Source: Grimontia sedimenti (lineage in GTDB: Bacteria; Pseudomonadota; Gammaproteobacteria; Enterobacterales; Vibrionaceae). Taken from it: a stretch of 64,000 nt of DNA. Each line of letters starts with the position of its first letter. The stretch's first letter is position 1. Where the stretch lies: NCBI RefSeq assembly GCF_011045095.1, contig NZ_JAALDL010000004.1:62001-126000 (forward strand). Direction: 5' to 3'. The translations under genes were made by a program, and so were the position numbers. Shown here in pieces: positions 7,774-17,534 of this stretch. Below the pieces are notes generated by a model. It worked only from the letters and a program-made list of their open reading frames with translations, did no database searches and was not told the origin of the DNA.

Positions 7774-9507
7774 ATGAAGCAATTGCCTGCTGTAAACAAA
7801 TGGACACCGCTTGGGTTCATGATCAGCTTGCTACTGGCGCCGGCGGCCCTCGCCGATCAGTACAGCGACGCAGCAAAGAAGTGGGTTGGCGATGAGTTTA
7901 CCCCTTCCACGCTAAGCCAAGAGGAACAGCTCAAGGAAATGGCCTGGTTTACAGACGCTGCCAAACCTTTCCGTGGCATGGAAATCAAGGTTGTCTCAGA
8001 AACCATTACCACCCATGAGTATGAGTCCAAAGTGCTGGCGAAAGCCTTCGAGGAAATTACCGGCATCAAGGTCACTCATGACCTGATTCAGGAAGGCGAC
8101 GTGGTGGAAAAACTGCAAACGGAGATGCAGTCTAACCGCAGTATCTACGATGCCTATATCAATGACTCTGATTTGATTGGTACCCACTTCCGCTACGGCA
8201 AAGTGTTCCCAATCAGTGATTACATGGTGGGCGAAGGGAAAGACGTGACCCTGCCTACTCTGGATTTGGACGATTTCATTGGCATCAGTTTCACCACCGG
8301 CCCGGACGGCAAAATCTACCAACTGCCTGATCAGCAGTTCGCTAACCTCTATTGGTTCCGCGCCGACTGGTTTGCCCGTGATGACCTGAAAGCCAAGTTC
8401 AAAGACATTTACGGCTATGAACTCGGTGTACCGGTTAACTGGTCTGCCTATGAAGACATCGCCGAATTCTTCTCTGTTCACGTGAAAGAGATCGATGGCG
8501 AACGCGTTTACGGCCACATGGATTACGGGAAGAAAGACCCTTCTCTGGGTTGGCGCTTCACTGACGCCTGGTTCTCAATGGCAGGTGCCGGTGACAAAGG
8601 TATTCCAAACGGTACGCCAGTTGATGAATGGGGTATCCGTGTTGAAGGCTGTTCACCCGTAGGCTCCAGCGTTGAGCGTGGCGGTGCCACTAACGGCCCT
8701 GCGGCTGTGTATGCCACCACCAAATACGTTGACTGGTTGAGTGATTACGCGCCACCGGAAGCACAGGGCATGACCTTCTCTGAGGCAGGCCCAGTTCCTG
8801 CTCAGGGTTCGATTGCACAGCAAATCTTCTGGTACACCGCCTTTACCGCTGACATGACCAAACCGGGTCTGGCTGTAGTGAATGAAGATGGCACGCCAAA
8901 ATGGCGCATGGCACCTTCACCTCGCGGTCCTTACTGGGAAGATGGCATGAAACTCGGTTATCAGGATGCCGGTTCATGGACTCTGATGAAATCGACCGAT
9001 CCAAAACGCCGCATGGCGGCATGGCTTTACGCGCAGTTTACTGTGGCGAAATCCGTGTCTCTTAAGAAAACCCTGGTGGGTCTGACGCCTATCCGTGAGT
9101 CTGATATCAACTCTCAGGCAATGACAGACGTGGCACCGAAACTGGGTGGCTTGGTGGAATTCTACCGCAGCCCTGCGCGTGTGCAATGGACACCAACCGG
9201 TACCAATGTGCCTGACTATCCAAAACTGGCACAGCTGTGGTGGCAATTTATTGCGGAAGCAGCAAACGGCGAGAAAACCCCTCAGGAAGCACTGGACGGT
9301 TTGGCGAAAGCGCAAGACCGCGTACTTCAGCGTCTTGAGCGTGCAAAAGTACAAGGCGACTGTGGTCCTAAGCTGAACAAGCCACGTGATGCAGAGTACT
9401 GGCTGAATCTGCCGGGCGCACCGAAAGCCAAGCTGAGCAACGAGAAACCGCAAGGCCAGACCATCAACTACGATGAACTGCTCCAGCAATGGAAGTCAGC
9501 AATGTAA
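7774..9507 (+). CDS. glpV: Glycerol ABC transporter periplasmic binding protein GlpV
   Basis: 577-residue periplasmic solute-binding protein with a signal peptide ending near ALADQ (residue 28). It is long for a CUT1 binding protein, as is normal for GlpV. It belongs to the extracellular solute-binding family 1 and is the last gene of the operon, preceded by AAAGGAGCG. It should capture glycerol in the periplasm and deliver it to GlpPQ. Glycerol specificity is taken from the family and operon, not from binding residues. A strong terminator follows about 60 bases downstream. Confidence 0.9.
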   Translation: MKQLPAVNKWTPLGFMISLLLAPAALADQYSDAAKKWVGDEFTPSTLSQEEQLKEMAWFTDAAKPFRGMEIKVVSETITTHEYESKVLAKAFEEITGIKVTHDLIQEGDVVEKLQTEMQSNRSIYDAYINDSDLIGTHFRYGKVFPISDYMVGEGKDVTLPTLDLDDFIGISFTTGPDGKIYQLPDQQFANLYWFRADWFARDDLKAKFKDIYGYELGVPVNWSAYEDIAEFFSVHVKEIDGERVYGHMDYGKKDPSLGWRFTDAWFSMAGAGDKGIPNGTPVDEWGIRVEGCSPVGSSVERGGATNGPAAVYATTKYVDWLSDYAPPEAQGMTFSEAGPVPAQGSIAQQIFWYTAFTADMTKPGLAVVNEDGTPKWRMAPSPRGPYWEDGMKLGYQDAGSWTLMKSTDPKRRMAAWLYAQFTVAKSVSLKKTLVGLTPIRESDINSQAMTDVAPKLGGLVEFYRSPARVQWTPTGTNVPDYPKLAQLWWQFIAEAANGEKTPQEALDGLAKAQDRVLQRLERAKVQGDCGPKLNKPRDAEYWLNLPGAPKAKLSNEKPQGQTINYDELLQQWKSAM

Positions 9508-9570
9508 AAGAGAGCAACGACGACGAGAGGTTTTGTCTTGTTGAAGATGTAACGAGTCCAAGTAAGCCAA

Positions 9571-9595
9571 ACGCCTGCGAAAGCAGGCGTTTTTA
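9571..9595 (+). terminator. Rho-independent terminator after glpV
   Basis: Perfect stem ACGCCTGC / GCAGGCGT with loop GAAA, followed by TTTTTATTT. It closes the glycerol operon and lies just before the convergent hybrid kinase gene. Confidence 0.85.
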
Positions 9596-9621
9596 TTTGC
9601 GAAGGTTTGTCACCCCGCCCC

Positions 9622-11943
9622 TCAGATCGATTTAGCCTTTCCCTGCTCAGAACCCGGCATATGCGTTTTGATCATCCGCTCCAGTTCCGCTTTGCTAACC
9701 GGCTTGGCGATGTAATCATCCATGCCGCATTTCAGGCATTCATCCCTGTCCTGTGCCGTCGCATTAGCTGTCAAGGCAACAATCGGTGTATGAGGCGCAT
9801 ATTCATGCTCACGAAGGAGTCGGGAAGCCTGATATCCATCCATGATGGGCATTTGGCAATCCATAAAGATCAGATCGAACATGCCTTCTTTACAATAATC
9901 GATCGCCACCTGTCCGTTTTCGGCGACCACTACTTCCACCCCGAGTTTCCCAAGCATGGCCTGTGTCACCCGCTGGTTCACCAGCGTGTCTTCCACTACT
10001 AACACACGGCCTGAGTAAGTCGAAGGTTCAGCCAAACCAGTCTCTTTCAACGCTTGCTCTTCTTTGTGAGCCGACATGGAAATCACGCCGAGTTTCGCCT
10101 GTTGTCCACGCAGGATGCGCGTCAGGTGATTGCGAAGATCGTTAAACTTATACGGTCTGGAAAGGTACCCTTCGATGTTGAAGCTCTCCAGCTTCACATT
10201 GTCATGCACTTCCGGCGCGGCGGTGATCATCATCAGGCTCGGACAGCGCTTGCCAAAACGCTTGCGTAATTTAGAAGCGATCGAAAAGCCATCTGAATTC
10301 GGCATCAACTTATCCAGAATCACGATCTTGAACGGCTTAGCCGTGTCGATACGCTCTGCGATCATCTCTTCCGCATCTTCAGGGTGGACACAACATGTCA
10401 CCTGACAGCCCAAGTTACCCAATTGTGCACTGGTGATCCTCATGTTCAAACGGCTGTCGTCCACCAGTAGCATGGCAGCGTCAGAGAAAAGCAAGGCATC
10501 AACCGGGGTTGCTTCCGGCATTTGGGCGCGCTCGAAAGTTACCGTGAAAAAGAAACGGCTTCCTTCTCCCTCCTGACTTTCCACTTCAATGTGACCGCCC
10601 ATGAGTTCGACGATCTGACTCGAAATCGCAAGGCCCAATCCCGTTCCGCCAAAGTTTCGGCTCATGCTGCCATCGGCCTGTTCAAACTTTTCAAAAATGG
10701 TGTCGAGTTTGTCGGCGGGGATACCAATCCCCGAATCCTTAACATCAAAGCGCACTGTGATGTGATCCCCTGCCTCATCAACCTGCTGGATATCAACACG
10801 CACGCTACCACTTTGGGTGAACTTCACGGCGTTCCCGACCAGATTAATCATTACCTGTCGAAGCCGCGGCGCATCACCCATCAGTAGTGGTGACAGATCC
10901 TGATCGAGGCGACATTCGAACTCCAGCCCCTTTTCCTTGGTGCGAAGCCGGAACAAATGCTCGATGTCTTTGCAAAGCTCAAACAGGTTGAGCTCAACAA
11001 AGTCCAGTTCCAACTTACCCGCTTCGATTTTGGAGAAGTCGAGAATATCGTTGATGATATCAAGCAGCGACAATGATGACGTTTCCAGCATTTCGATAAA
11101 CTCGCGCTGTTCGTCATCCAAACGGGTGCCTTTCAGCAATGATGCCATTCCAATGATGCCGTTCATTGGCGTGCGAATTTCATGGCTCATGTTGGCCAGA
11201 AATTCACTCTTTTTCTGGTTGGCCATTTCCGCCTGTATCTTGGCATTTTTCAGCTCTGAGCTGTATTCGCGCATTTTCTCGATCGTGTCATTGTACTGGG
11301 TGTACAGCGTCACCAGTTCTTCGCCCATTTTTTTGTTCGGACGCTCAATAGGCTGCGGCAAGTTATCAGCCCCAAACTTGGTTACACCATGAGATATCCA
11401 GACCAGTGGCCTTACGACATCAACATAAACGATAAAGAACACCAGACCACCAAGCACCAGCGTTGCGCCGCCCAGGAAAAGCAGCAACATGACAAAACGT
11501 TCGATCAGCGCGTTGTAAATACCTTCAAGGCCCACTTCAACTTGCAGATAGCCCAGTTGATAGGTCTTGCCAAATTGCTGATGAACCAATGGCCACTGGT
11601 AAGAAAACTTGGGTTCAAGCGGCATTTCTCCGAATTCCGCCAGTGTCCGTTCATCATCAAAAACACGGATATAGCTAATATCAGGATCGCGGAAAATCCC
11701 TTGCGCGGTGACTTGCAACTGGGTGGAGTCTTCCTGCCAGACACTGTTAGTAATACTGGCCAGATCGGTCTTTTGAATCAGCAACGCATTTTGACGCATC
11801 TGTTCAGTGCGTGCCTGATAATCCAAATACAAGGCAAACGCCGCTACCAAGAATGCAAGAAGACTACAAACGAGAAGAACACGGCCCACTAAACGTGCTG
11901 CCATGCTGGAAGGCGGAGGAAGATTCTCTTTTTGATTCAACAT
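9622..11943 (-). CDS. Membrane-bound hybrid sensor histidine kinase with two receiver domains
   Basis: 773 residues. Two membrane helices (about 22-42 and 150-174) enclose a periplasmic sensor of about 105 residues. Then a HAMP-like linker, HisKA with the phospho-acceptor H-box [15 protein letters not shown] (His254), an HATPase domain with N box NLVGNAVKF and G boxes DSGIGI and GGTGLGL, and two receiver domains. Receiver 1 has Asp544 but an Arg (596) where the conserved Lys should be; receiver 2 is complete (Asp695, Lys747). There is no Hpt domain, so phosphate probably passes to a separate Hpt protein. It is divergent from a solute-binding protein gene and may share a stimulus with it (inference). 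BarA-like in build, but not assignable as BarA from sequence alone. Confidence 0.88.
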   Translation of the reverse strand: MLNQKENLPPPSSMAARLVGRVLLVCSLLAFLVAAFALYLDYQARTEQMRQNALLIQKTDLASITNSVWQEDSTQLQVTAQGIFRDPDISYIRVFDDERTLAEFGEMPLEPKFSYQWPLVHQQFGKTYQLGYLQVEVGLEGIYNALIERFVMLLLFLGGATLVLGGLVFFIVYVDVVRPLVWISHGVTKFGADNLPQPIERPNKKMGEELVTLYTQYNDTIEKMREYSSELKNAKIQAEMANQKKSEFLANMSHEIRTPMNGIIGMASLLKGTRLDDEQREFIEMLETSSLSLLDIINDILDFSKIEAGKLELDFVELNLFELCKDIEHLFRLRTKEKGLEFECRLDQDLSPLLMGDAPRLRQVMINLVGNAVKFTQSGSVRVDIQQVDEAGDHITVRFDVKDSGIGIPADKLDTIFEKFEQADGSMSRNFGGTGLGLAISSQIVELMGGHIEVESQEGEGSRFFFTVTFERAQMPEATPVDALLFSDAAMLLVDDSRLNMRITSAQLGNLGCQVTCCVHPEDAEEMIAERIDTAKPFKIVILDKLMPNSDGFSIASKLRKRFGKRCPSLMMITAAPEVHDNVKLESFNIEGYLSRPYKFNDLRNHLTRILRGQQAKLGVISMSAHKEEQALKETGLAEPSTYSGRVLVVEDTLVNQRVTQAMLGKLGVEVVVAENGQVAIDYCKEGMFDLIFMDCQMPIMDGYQASRLLREHEYAPHTPIVALTANATAQDRDECLKCGMDDYIAKPVSKAELERMIKTHMPGSEQGKAKSI

Positions 11944-12013
11944 AGTCTAGGCTTATTAATGTCTTAAATTTAAAGCACCTACCTCTAAGAATAGCCACGA
12001 TTTGTAAACTTGG

Positions 12014-12808
12014 ATGGTCAAAACTATGTCCGAAAAGAAACCCATTCCCAGCGTCCTTTATCGTGTCATCGGCGTGCCGGTGATATTTGCTCTGCTCTCT
12101 GCCACCGCTTCAGCAACAGTGTTGGAATACTTTGTGATACAAGATCAGGCCGAGCCACTGCAGATACAAACCAAAGGTGAGAACCATCGTGGCATTGTCA
12201 CCGATGTTTTAAAACAGGCTTTTGACGGCACTGAGCACCAATTGGTCATCCACACCTACCCATTTAACCGCTACCTTGCTGAACTCAATAAACACAAAGA
12301 CAAAAACTGGGTCACCTATGGCAGCCCGGCTTGGGGCGATATGCAAGCCGTTAACCTTTCCGAGTACCCGGTTTTAGAGGTCGAGCACAGCATTCTTAGC
12401 CGGTCAGATTCAGATTTTGTTTACCAAACCCCGGATGATTTAAATGGAAAGATCACCGTACTCCTGTTCGGCTTCGACTACCCCGGCCTTGAAGAGCAAA
12501 TAGAAAAAGGGGCGGTCAGTGAAGTTCGGGTCAAAAACTACGACTCAGCTTTCCGTGTGGTTGATCGCCTCAAAAATGTCGGCGGTTTTGTTGAAATGGA
12601 TCTGAGGCTCAAATACCACCTCAAACGTCTCGGCTACACCCAAAACGACTACACCCTTTTTGAGGTCAACAACCTGATCCCGAAATACAACATCCATTTA
12701 GCCTATTCACCGGGTATAGACCCAAAGCTACAACAGTTTATGGACAAACGTTTGCAGGAAATGCGCAATAACGGTCAGCTGGCAAGCATCATCAGCAACT
12801 ATTTGTAA
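12014..12808 (+). CDS. Periplasmic solute-binding protein, family 3-like
   Basis: 264 residues with an N-terminal hydrophobic export signal (VIGVPVIFALLSATASA). The rest resembles the amino-acid-type (SBP_bac_3) periplasmic binding fold: HRGIVTDVLKQAF near the N-lobe and a C-terminal helix DKRLQEMRNNGQLASII. No transporter genes are near, so it may be a sensor rather than an uptake component. A second possible start, ATG 12026 (MSEKKP), would remove four residues. It lies 24 bases upstream of a PilZ gene and 70 bases from the divergent hybrid kinase. Confidence 0.7.
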   Translation: MVKTMSEKKPIPSVLYRVIGVPVIFALLSATASATVLEYFVIQDQAEPLQIQTKGENHRGIVTDVLKQAFDGTEHQLVIHTYPFNRYLAELNKHKDKNWVTYGSPAWGDMQAVNLSEYPVLEVEHSILSRSDSDFVYQTPDDLNGKITVLLFGFDYPGLEEQIEKGAVSEVRVKNYDSAFRVVDRLKNVGGFVEMDLRLKYHLKRLGYTQNDYTLFEVNNLIPKYNIHLAYSPGIDPKLQQFMDKRLQEMRNNGQLASIISNYL

Positions 12809-12832
12809 CCGTCGTCGGGGGAATCAATCGTT

Positions 12833-13513
12833 ATGCAAGCAGTGAAGAAAGATTCGACGGATAGTTTTTACCGACTCTTGTCTGTGGGGGCTCGGCTTAA
12901 TATCGAGCTTTCTGACGATCCCAAAAAAACGCAGGTCACCTCCCGCATTGTTGGCTATCGCAAAGATCAGTTTTTGCTGATTGACTGCCCAAACGGTCAG
13001 GATCCCATCATCGAACGTTTTTTTATTCCTAACAACGAGCTGATTATCCGCGCCATCACTGACAGTGAATTCCGCGACGTCATTGCTTTCCGCTCCTTAG
13101 TGATGGGCGTGATTCAAAAGCCCATCCGCCTGTTGATTGTGTCGTTGCCGGAAAGTATTGCACACCGACAAATCCGGCAGGAACCCCGTATTGATACCAG
13201 CCTTACCCTGCGCGCTGAAACAGACGAAGGCCCATTCAAAGGCCGACTTGTCGATTACTCTGTATCAGGCTGCTGCCTTTCAGCATCGGGGGATGAACAT
13301 CTTTTCTTCGAAGATGAAACCCTGAAAATCCACATTGAGTACGGCAGCGATCTTAAAGGTGTCATCACCGGAAAAGTCGTTACCGTGAACAATGACAAAG
13401 AACCGCCAACCGCGGGTATTCGTTTTGATAAGAGCAGTTCTACGCTGCGCAAAGAGTTTTTCTACCAGTTGCTATTCGACATGCGGGCGAACGACCGATC
13501 CCTTGATGTTTAA
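12833..13513 (+). CDS. PilZ-domain c-di-GMP receptor (YcgR-like)
   Basis: 226 residues. The N-terminal half (about 15-110) resembles the PilZN/YcgR-type beta-barrel; the C-terminal half is a PilZ domain with the c-di-GMP-binding signature: RQIRQEPR at about 112-119 and DYSVSGC at about 140-146, matching RxxxR and D/NxSxxG. It should therefore bind c-di-GMP and act on motility, envelope or secretion partners. It probably shares a transcript with the upstream solute-binding protein (24-base gap, GGGGGAATC upstream of the start). Confidence 0.82.
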   Translation: MQAVKKDSTDSFYRLLSVGARLNIELSDDPKKTQVTSRIVGYRKDQFLLIDCPNGQDPIIERFFIPNNELIIRAITDSEFRDVIAFRSLVMGVIQKPIRLLIVSLPESIAHRQIRQEPRIDTSLTLRAETDEGPFKGRLVDYSVSGCCLSASGDEHLFFEDETLKIHIEYGSDLKGVITGKVVTVNNDKEPPTAGIRFDKSSSTLRKEFFYQLLFDMRANDRSLDV

Positions 13514-13516
13514 CGA

Positions 13517-13550
13517 AGAACAGGCCGATTGGCCTGTTCCAAGTTTTAAG
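13517..13550. terminator. Hairpin between convergent PilZ gene and hppD
   Basis: Stem GAACAGGCC / GGCCTGTTC with a four-base loop, followed on the + strand by CAAGTTTT. The T-tract is short and interrupted, so termination may be weak; placement between convergent genes supports the call. Confidence 0.55.
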
Positions 13551-13556
13551 GGCGGT

Positions 13557-14630
13557 TTAACCTGCGTCCAACACACCTCGGCGGATTTGGTCGAGTTCAA
13601 TCGACTCAAACAGCGCCTGAAAGTTACCTTCACCGAAGCCTTGATTACCTTTACGCTGGATGATTTCAAAGAAAACGGGTCCAATCACAGTGTCGGTAAA
13701 AATCTGCAGCAGAATGCCTGTTTCCACATTGCCATCAATCAGCACTCGCAGCTCTCTTAGCTGATCAACACTCTCTTCATGGCCTTCCACACGGTCATTC
13801 ACTTTCTCATAGTAAGTGTCTGGCGTGTCCATAAAGCGCATGCCCCGGCTTCTCAGCGACTCGACAGTTTTGTAGATGTCCTCAGTGCTGAGGGCAATAT
13901 GTTGAATACCTTCGCCGTTGTACTCTTTGAGGTATTCCGCGATTTGGGATTTATCATCGCTGGACTCGTTAATTGGGATGCGGATTTTGCCACAAGGTGC
14001 AGTAAGGGCGCGGGATTTTAACCCCGTCAGCTTGCCTTCAATATCAAAGAAACGGATTTCCTTGAAGTTCGCAATACGGTCATAGAAATCGGCCCACACA
14101 TCCATGTTGCCTTTCTCAACGTTGTGGGTCAGATGATCAATCACCTGTAATCCCGCGTCAGAAGCTGCAAGACGTTCACGCCAGTCTGGGTAGTAGTCAA
14201 AATCGATGTCATAGATTTCCTTGTCACCATAACGGTCAACAAGGTAGAGGTAAGAATCGCCAATGCCATGGATAGCAGGAATATTCAGTTCCATTGGCCC
14301 CACACGTGCATCGCACGCCGTTGCGCCTTGCTTCACAGCGTAATCGACAGCACGTCGTGCATCTTTCACTCTGAACGCCATGGCGTTCACACTGGCACCA
14401 TGCGCTTTGGCGAAACCCTCTGCCTGAGAGTCAATTTCACCGTTAACAATGAAATTGATATCCCCCTGGCGGTATAGCCACACGTCTTTGTGCTTGTGCT
14501 TGGCGATTTCCGCAAACCCCATCAGTGAAAACAGGTTTTTCAGATCAGCAATGCCTTTGGCATTCGGCGCGGTATATTCCACAAATTCGAAGCCGTCAGT
14601 CCCCATTGGGTTGATTGTTGTCGTTGCCAT
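13557..14630 (-). CDS. hppD: 4-hydroxyphenylpyruvate dioxygenase
   Basis: 357-residue Fe(II) dioxygenase that turns 4-hydroxyphenylpyruvate into homogentisate in tyrosine breakdown. The vicinal-oxygen-chelate repeats are clear. The iron ligands fit DHLTHNV (first His), IQHIALST (second His) and FFEIIQRKG (Glu). I chose ATG 14630 because AGGAGG lies seven bases upstream; the frame extends to a GTG at 14675 without support. In many vibrios hppD is clustered with hmgA, maiA and fahA; here it stands alone, with a PilZ gene on one side and a DUF2750 gene on the other. Homogentisate would accumulate and give pyomelanin if hmgA were absent elsewhere, which cannot be judged here. Confidence 0.95.
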   Translation of the reverse strand: MATTTINPMGTDGFEFVEYTAPNAKGIADLKNLFSLMGFAEIAKHKHKDVWLYRQGDINFIVNGEIDSQAEGFAKAHGASVNAMAFRVKDARRAVDYAVKQGATACDARVGPMELNIPAIHGIGDSYLYLVDRYGDKEIYDIDFDYYPDWRERLAASDAGLQVIDHLTHNVEKGNMDVWADFYDRIANFKEIRFFDIEGKLTGLKSRALTAPCGKIRIPINESSDDKSQIAEYLKEYNGEGIQHIALSTEDIYKTVESLRSRGMRFMDTPDTYYEKVNDRVEGHEESVDQLRELRVLIDGNVETGILLQIFTDTVIGPVFFEIIQRKGNQGFGEGNFQALFESIELDQIRRGVLDAG

Positions 14631-14772
14631 CGTTAATCCTCCTACCAAGCGATCCCTTGCAATGGGTCGCAACACTGAAAAGTTGTTACGACCTTGTTAA
14701 TTCACCTAAATAGGAATAGCAGTCGGTAACGGAAGAAGGCAACGCAAGCACACGTGCTACAGGTGAGCACGG

Positions 14773-14790
14773 TGTAAAGAGGATTTTGTA
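14773..14790 (-). promoter_or_regulatory. Possible TyrR box upstream of hppD
   Basis: TGTAAA-N6-TTTGTA fits the TyrR consensus TGTAAA-N6-TTTACA at 10 of 12 fixed positions. It lies about 140 bases before the hppD start. TyrR control of aromatic amino acid genes is established in gamma-proteobacteria; binding here is only suggested. Confidence 0.3.
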
Positions 14791-14819
14791 CATGGAGATT
14801 GACAGTGAATCACAACCCC

Positions 14820-15167
14820 TTATTGAATAAGGAATTTTTGTGCAAGTTCGACAGGTTCTACTTCTTCACCACACAGATCATGGCCCCAATCTGGCCCCAG
14901 CATCACCGCATCATTAGCGAGATCCACCAGCCATTCCTCCACGAACTCCTCAACAGAAATAGCAACAGGTGCAAAGTCAGCCCACTCATCAATACAGTGA
15001 ATTTCCGCCGCTTCACGGGATGACCAAAACGGCATCACATCCGTATCTTCGTAGATAGCTGAATCACAAATCACCCAACCATCTTTACAGTGTAAACCCC
15101 ATATCGCGCCCGTTTCTCGGGAAGCGTGCACGAAATGCTCTAAAGGCGTGGTGTTCAAGGTCGTCAT
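14820..15167 (-). CDS. DUF2750 family protein
   Basis: 115 residues, soluble and acidic. It matches the DUF2750 pattern: GAIWGLHCKDGWVICDS near the N-terminus, then VMPFWSSREAAEIHC and a C-terminal VSVEEF-like segment (ISVEEFVEEWLVDLANDAV). Function unknown. ATG 15167 is chosen over ATG 15185 because AGGAGA lies just upstream. It is a stand-alone gene upstream of hppD on the same strand, separated by 189 bases. Confidence 0.8.
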   Translation of the reverse strand: MTTLNTTPLEHFVHASRETGAIWGLHCKDGWVICDSAIYEDTDVMPFWSSREAAEIHCIDEWADFAPVAISVEEFVEEWLVDLANDAVMLGPDWGHDLCGEEVEPVELAQKFLIQ

Positions 15168-15302
15168 GCAGGCTCTCCTATGCATCGCAATAATTGACCA
15201 GTTAGCGGGAAATCAGTTTTCCCAACTTCTCAATCTATGCGCCATGAGAGCAAAGGCGTGTATTAAAAGTGAGGATCATGCAGAAGCGCTTTCAAACTGG
15301 CT

Positions 15303-16202
15303 TTAACGTCGGTTTTGTGCCTTACGAAAAGCAGCGGGTGTCATGCCGACACGTTGCTTGAACTGCTGGGAAAGGTGTTGTTGAGAAGAGAAGCCACAGG
15401 CGTCGGCAATCTCCGCAAGCGGCAGAATATTTTCTTGAAGCAGATCTTTGGCACGGGCAATGCGCCGTGACAACACATACTGGTGTGGCGTGCAGTCGAA
15501 GCTGACTTTAAACATACGCGCAAAGTGGAACTCACTGAGCTGAGTCAGTATTGCCAAATCGCTTAAGGAAAAAGACTGCATCAGGTGGCTTTCAATGAAA
15601 TCTATCACCAGCCGCTGGTTTTGAGGCGACAATCCACCTTGTGATTGCGGCAATTGCAATGGCAACTGACAATAACGGCGCACCAAGTGAAGCAACAGCA
15701 TTTGCTGGGCATGAGACATCATCAGCTTATCCGTATCGCTTTCCCAATCCAGTTGCAGCATGGTCTGGCGCACCAATTGATTGACGAAAGGATCATCAAC
15801 AAAGGTGCACTCTTTAAGCTCAATATGCTGGCCCTCTTTGTCGAACACCTGTTCAGCAAAGTTCTGTAGATGCTTCTGTTCGAAGTAGAAATGGAAGAAG
15901 CTGAAGGGATCGGCAAAAGACCATTGCGAGCGATGATCGGTTGGCATCAGACACAGCTTGTCTTCACCACCAAACATGTCACCACCGGACAAGCAGCGTT
16001 TGGTATTCTGTCCGCCGCTAAGATAAAAACTCAACGTATGGTGACCCGGCTTTTCATAGCTGGCGCTGCCGTGACTGTTACTCCATACTGCTGATCCCAG
16101 GCCATTGTCCTGCCAGATTTCATTGTGCAGCCGCGCCGTGTTGTCCTTCAACACGTTGTAAACTCGCTGCCTTTTGAGGGTTTGAGACGAATCCTTGTCC
16201 AT
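15303..16202 (-). CDS. AraC-family transcriptional regulator
   Basis: 299 residues with a cupin-like N-terminal sensing region and an AraC-type double helix-turn-helix at about 200-296: FSLSDLAILTQLSEFHFARMF and LAEIADACGFSSQQHLSQQF, ending in the usual GMTPAAFRK. It is divergent from a DMT-superfamily exporter, which it probably controls; the effector is unknown. Confidence 0.88.
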   Translation of the reverse strand: MDKDSSQTLKRQRVYNVLKDNTARLHNEIWQDNGLGSAVWSNSHGSASYEKPGHHTLSFYLSGGQNTKRCLSGGDMFGGEDKLCLMPTDHRSQWSFADPFSFFHFYFEQKHLQNFAEQVFDKEGQHIELKECTFVDDPFVNQLVRQTMLQLDWESDTDKLMMSHAQQMLLLHLVRRYCQLPLQLPQSQGGLSPQNQRLVIDFIESHLMQSFSLSDLAILTQLSEFHFARMFKVSFDCTPHQYVLSRRIARAKDLLQENILPLAEIADACGFSSQQHLSQQFKQRVGMTPAAFRKAQNRR

Positions 16203-16382
16203 TGATATACCGCTCCTTTCTCTTTTTCAATATATCGGTACTTCCGCTGGTTGAACATGCTTCGAAGGAAAAAAGCGCAAGAATCTATAAAAACCGCAGG
16301 ATGCTGAAAGCCTAAAAAATGTCTCAGAGATAGATTGGCGACAAAACAACGATAGTTGGCTGATGTAAGGATAAGGGAAGTT

Positions 16383-17282
16383 ATGAACGCAACGCTGTAT
16401 GTCATCACGGTATTAATCTGGGGAACCACCTGGTTGGCGATTGCCTTCCAGATTGGAGACACCCCGGTTGTTGTCTCTGTGGGATGGCGGTTTGCTATTG
16501 CATCCGCTGCGCTTCTGGCATGGCTTGCCCTTCGCGGCAAGCTGCCCCGGCTTTCCAAAGAAAACCACAAAATGGCAGTGCTGCTGGCGCTTTGCCTGTT
16601 CTCCAATAACTTTCTCTGTTTCTATTTCGCCACCCAGTACATTCCAAGTGGGCTCAACGCGGTCGTCTTTTCCCTCGCCCCGATCCTGAATGCGCTCAAC
16701 CTCTGGTGGCTTGAGAAAAAACGTCCCGACGCGTCTTTCATCCAAGGGGCACTCATGGGTTTTTCTGGCATCTTGATGCTGTTTGGCGCCCAGTTCATTC
16801 ACTCCGCCATGGATCTCACCATTTTGCTCGGCCTTGGGGTCACCTTTGTCGGCACTTACTTCTTTTCCATGGGTAATCTGGTTTCTGCCCGCGCACAACA
16901 AAAAGGTATGCCACTGTTGCCAACCACAGGCTGGGCCATGGGTTATGGCGCGCTGTACCTGTTCGCCATCGCCTTGTTCATGGGTCATTCACTCGCCTTC
17001 ACCACCACGCCGCTGTATGTATCCGCGTTGGTCTATCTCGCCATCATCGGCTCTGTGGTCGGTTTCAATACTTACCTTGCGTTGGTTGGACGCATTGGCG
17101 CGGCGAAAGCGGCTTACTGCACCGTCCTCTTCCCGCTGGTTGCCTTGTCTTTGTCGACCATTTTTGAAGGCTATGAATGGACATGGCAATCGGTGCTCGG
17201 CGTGATGCTGGTGGTTGGTGGAAACCTGAGAGTGTTTGGCTTACCAGAGCCTGTAAAACGCTGGTACCACGCCCACCGCTAA
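16383..17282 (+). CDS. EamA/DMT-superfamily transporter
   Basis: 299 residues, about ten hydrophobic helices arranged as two EamA repeats (first WGTTWLAIAFQIGDTPV...; second beginning near GVTFVGTYFFSMGNL). Such proteins mostly export amino acids or related metabolites, or drugs; the substrate is not visible. ATG 16383 is preceded by AAGGATAAGGGAAG; the frame also opens at a TTG nine codons earlier, without support. Divergent from the AraC regulator. Confidence 0.88.
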   Translation: MNATLYVITVLIWGTTWLAIAFQIGDTPVVVSVGWRFAIASAALLAWLALRGKLPRLSKENHKMAVLLALCLFSNNFLCFYFATQYIPSGLNAVVFSLAPILNALNLWWLEKKRPDASFIQGALMGFSGILMLFGAQFIHSAMDLTILLGLGVTFVGTYFFSMGNLVSARAQQKGMPLLPTTGWAMGYGALYLFAIALFMGHSLAFTTTPLYVSALVYLAIIGSVVGFNTYLALVGRIGAAKAAYCTVLFPLVALSLSTIFEGYEWTWQSVLGVMLVVGGNLRVFGLPEPVKRWYHAHR

Positions 17283-17294
17283 ACACTCTATTTT

Positions 17295-17399
17295 TTATTC
17301 TGCCGCCAGCTGAATAACCCAAACCATGCTGATCAAAACCGGCCAAAGCCAGGATGGGATGCCGAGCGTAAATGAGTGTTTGTTTGGTTGCTTTTTCAT
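17295..17399 (-). CDS. Small single-helix membrane protein
   Basis: A 34-codon frame: a basic N-terminus (MKKQPNKHS), then one hydrophobic helix rich in Trp (FTLGIPSWLWPVLISMVWV) and an acidic end. ATG 17399 has AGAGGG nine bases upstream. It fits exactly between the exporter and cupin genes on the opposite strand. No family recognised. The Shine-Dalgarno match and clean membrane-helix composition favour a real gene, but its shortness leaves doubt. Confidence 0.5.
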   Translation of the reverse strand: MKKQPNKHSFTLGIPSWLWPVLISMVWVIQLAAE

Positions 17400-17534
17400 C
17401 GTCTTGCCCTCTTTTGTTTGATTTGGTGATTAAAGCGAACAAAGCGGGCAATACAGGCGTTAAGAAATGGCATTATGACGAACAATAGTGACCAAAATAT
17501 GGCAGTAACGTTCACGCTACCTAGGAATACTGAG

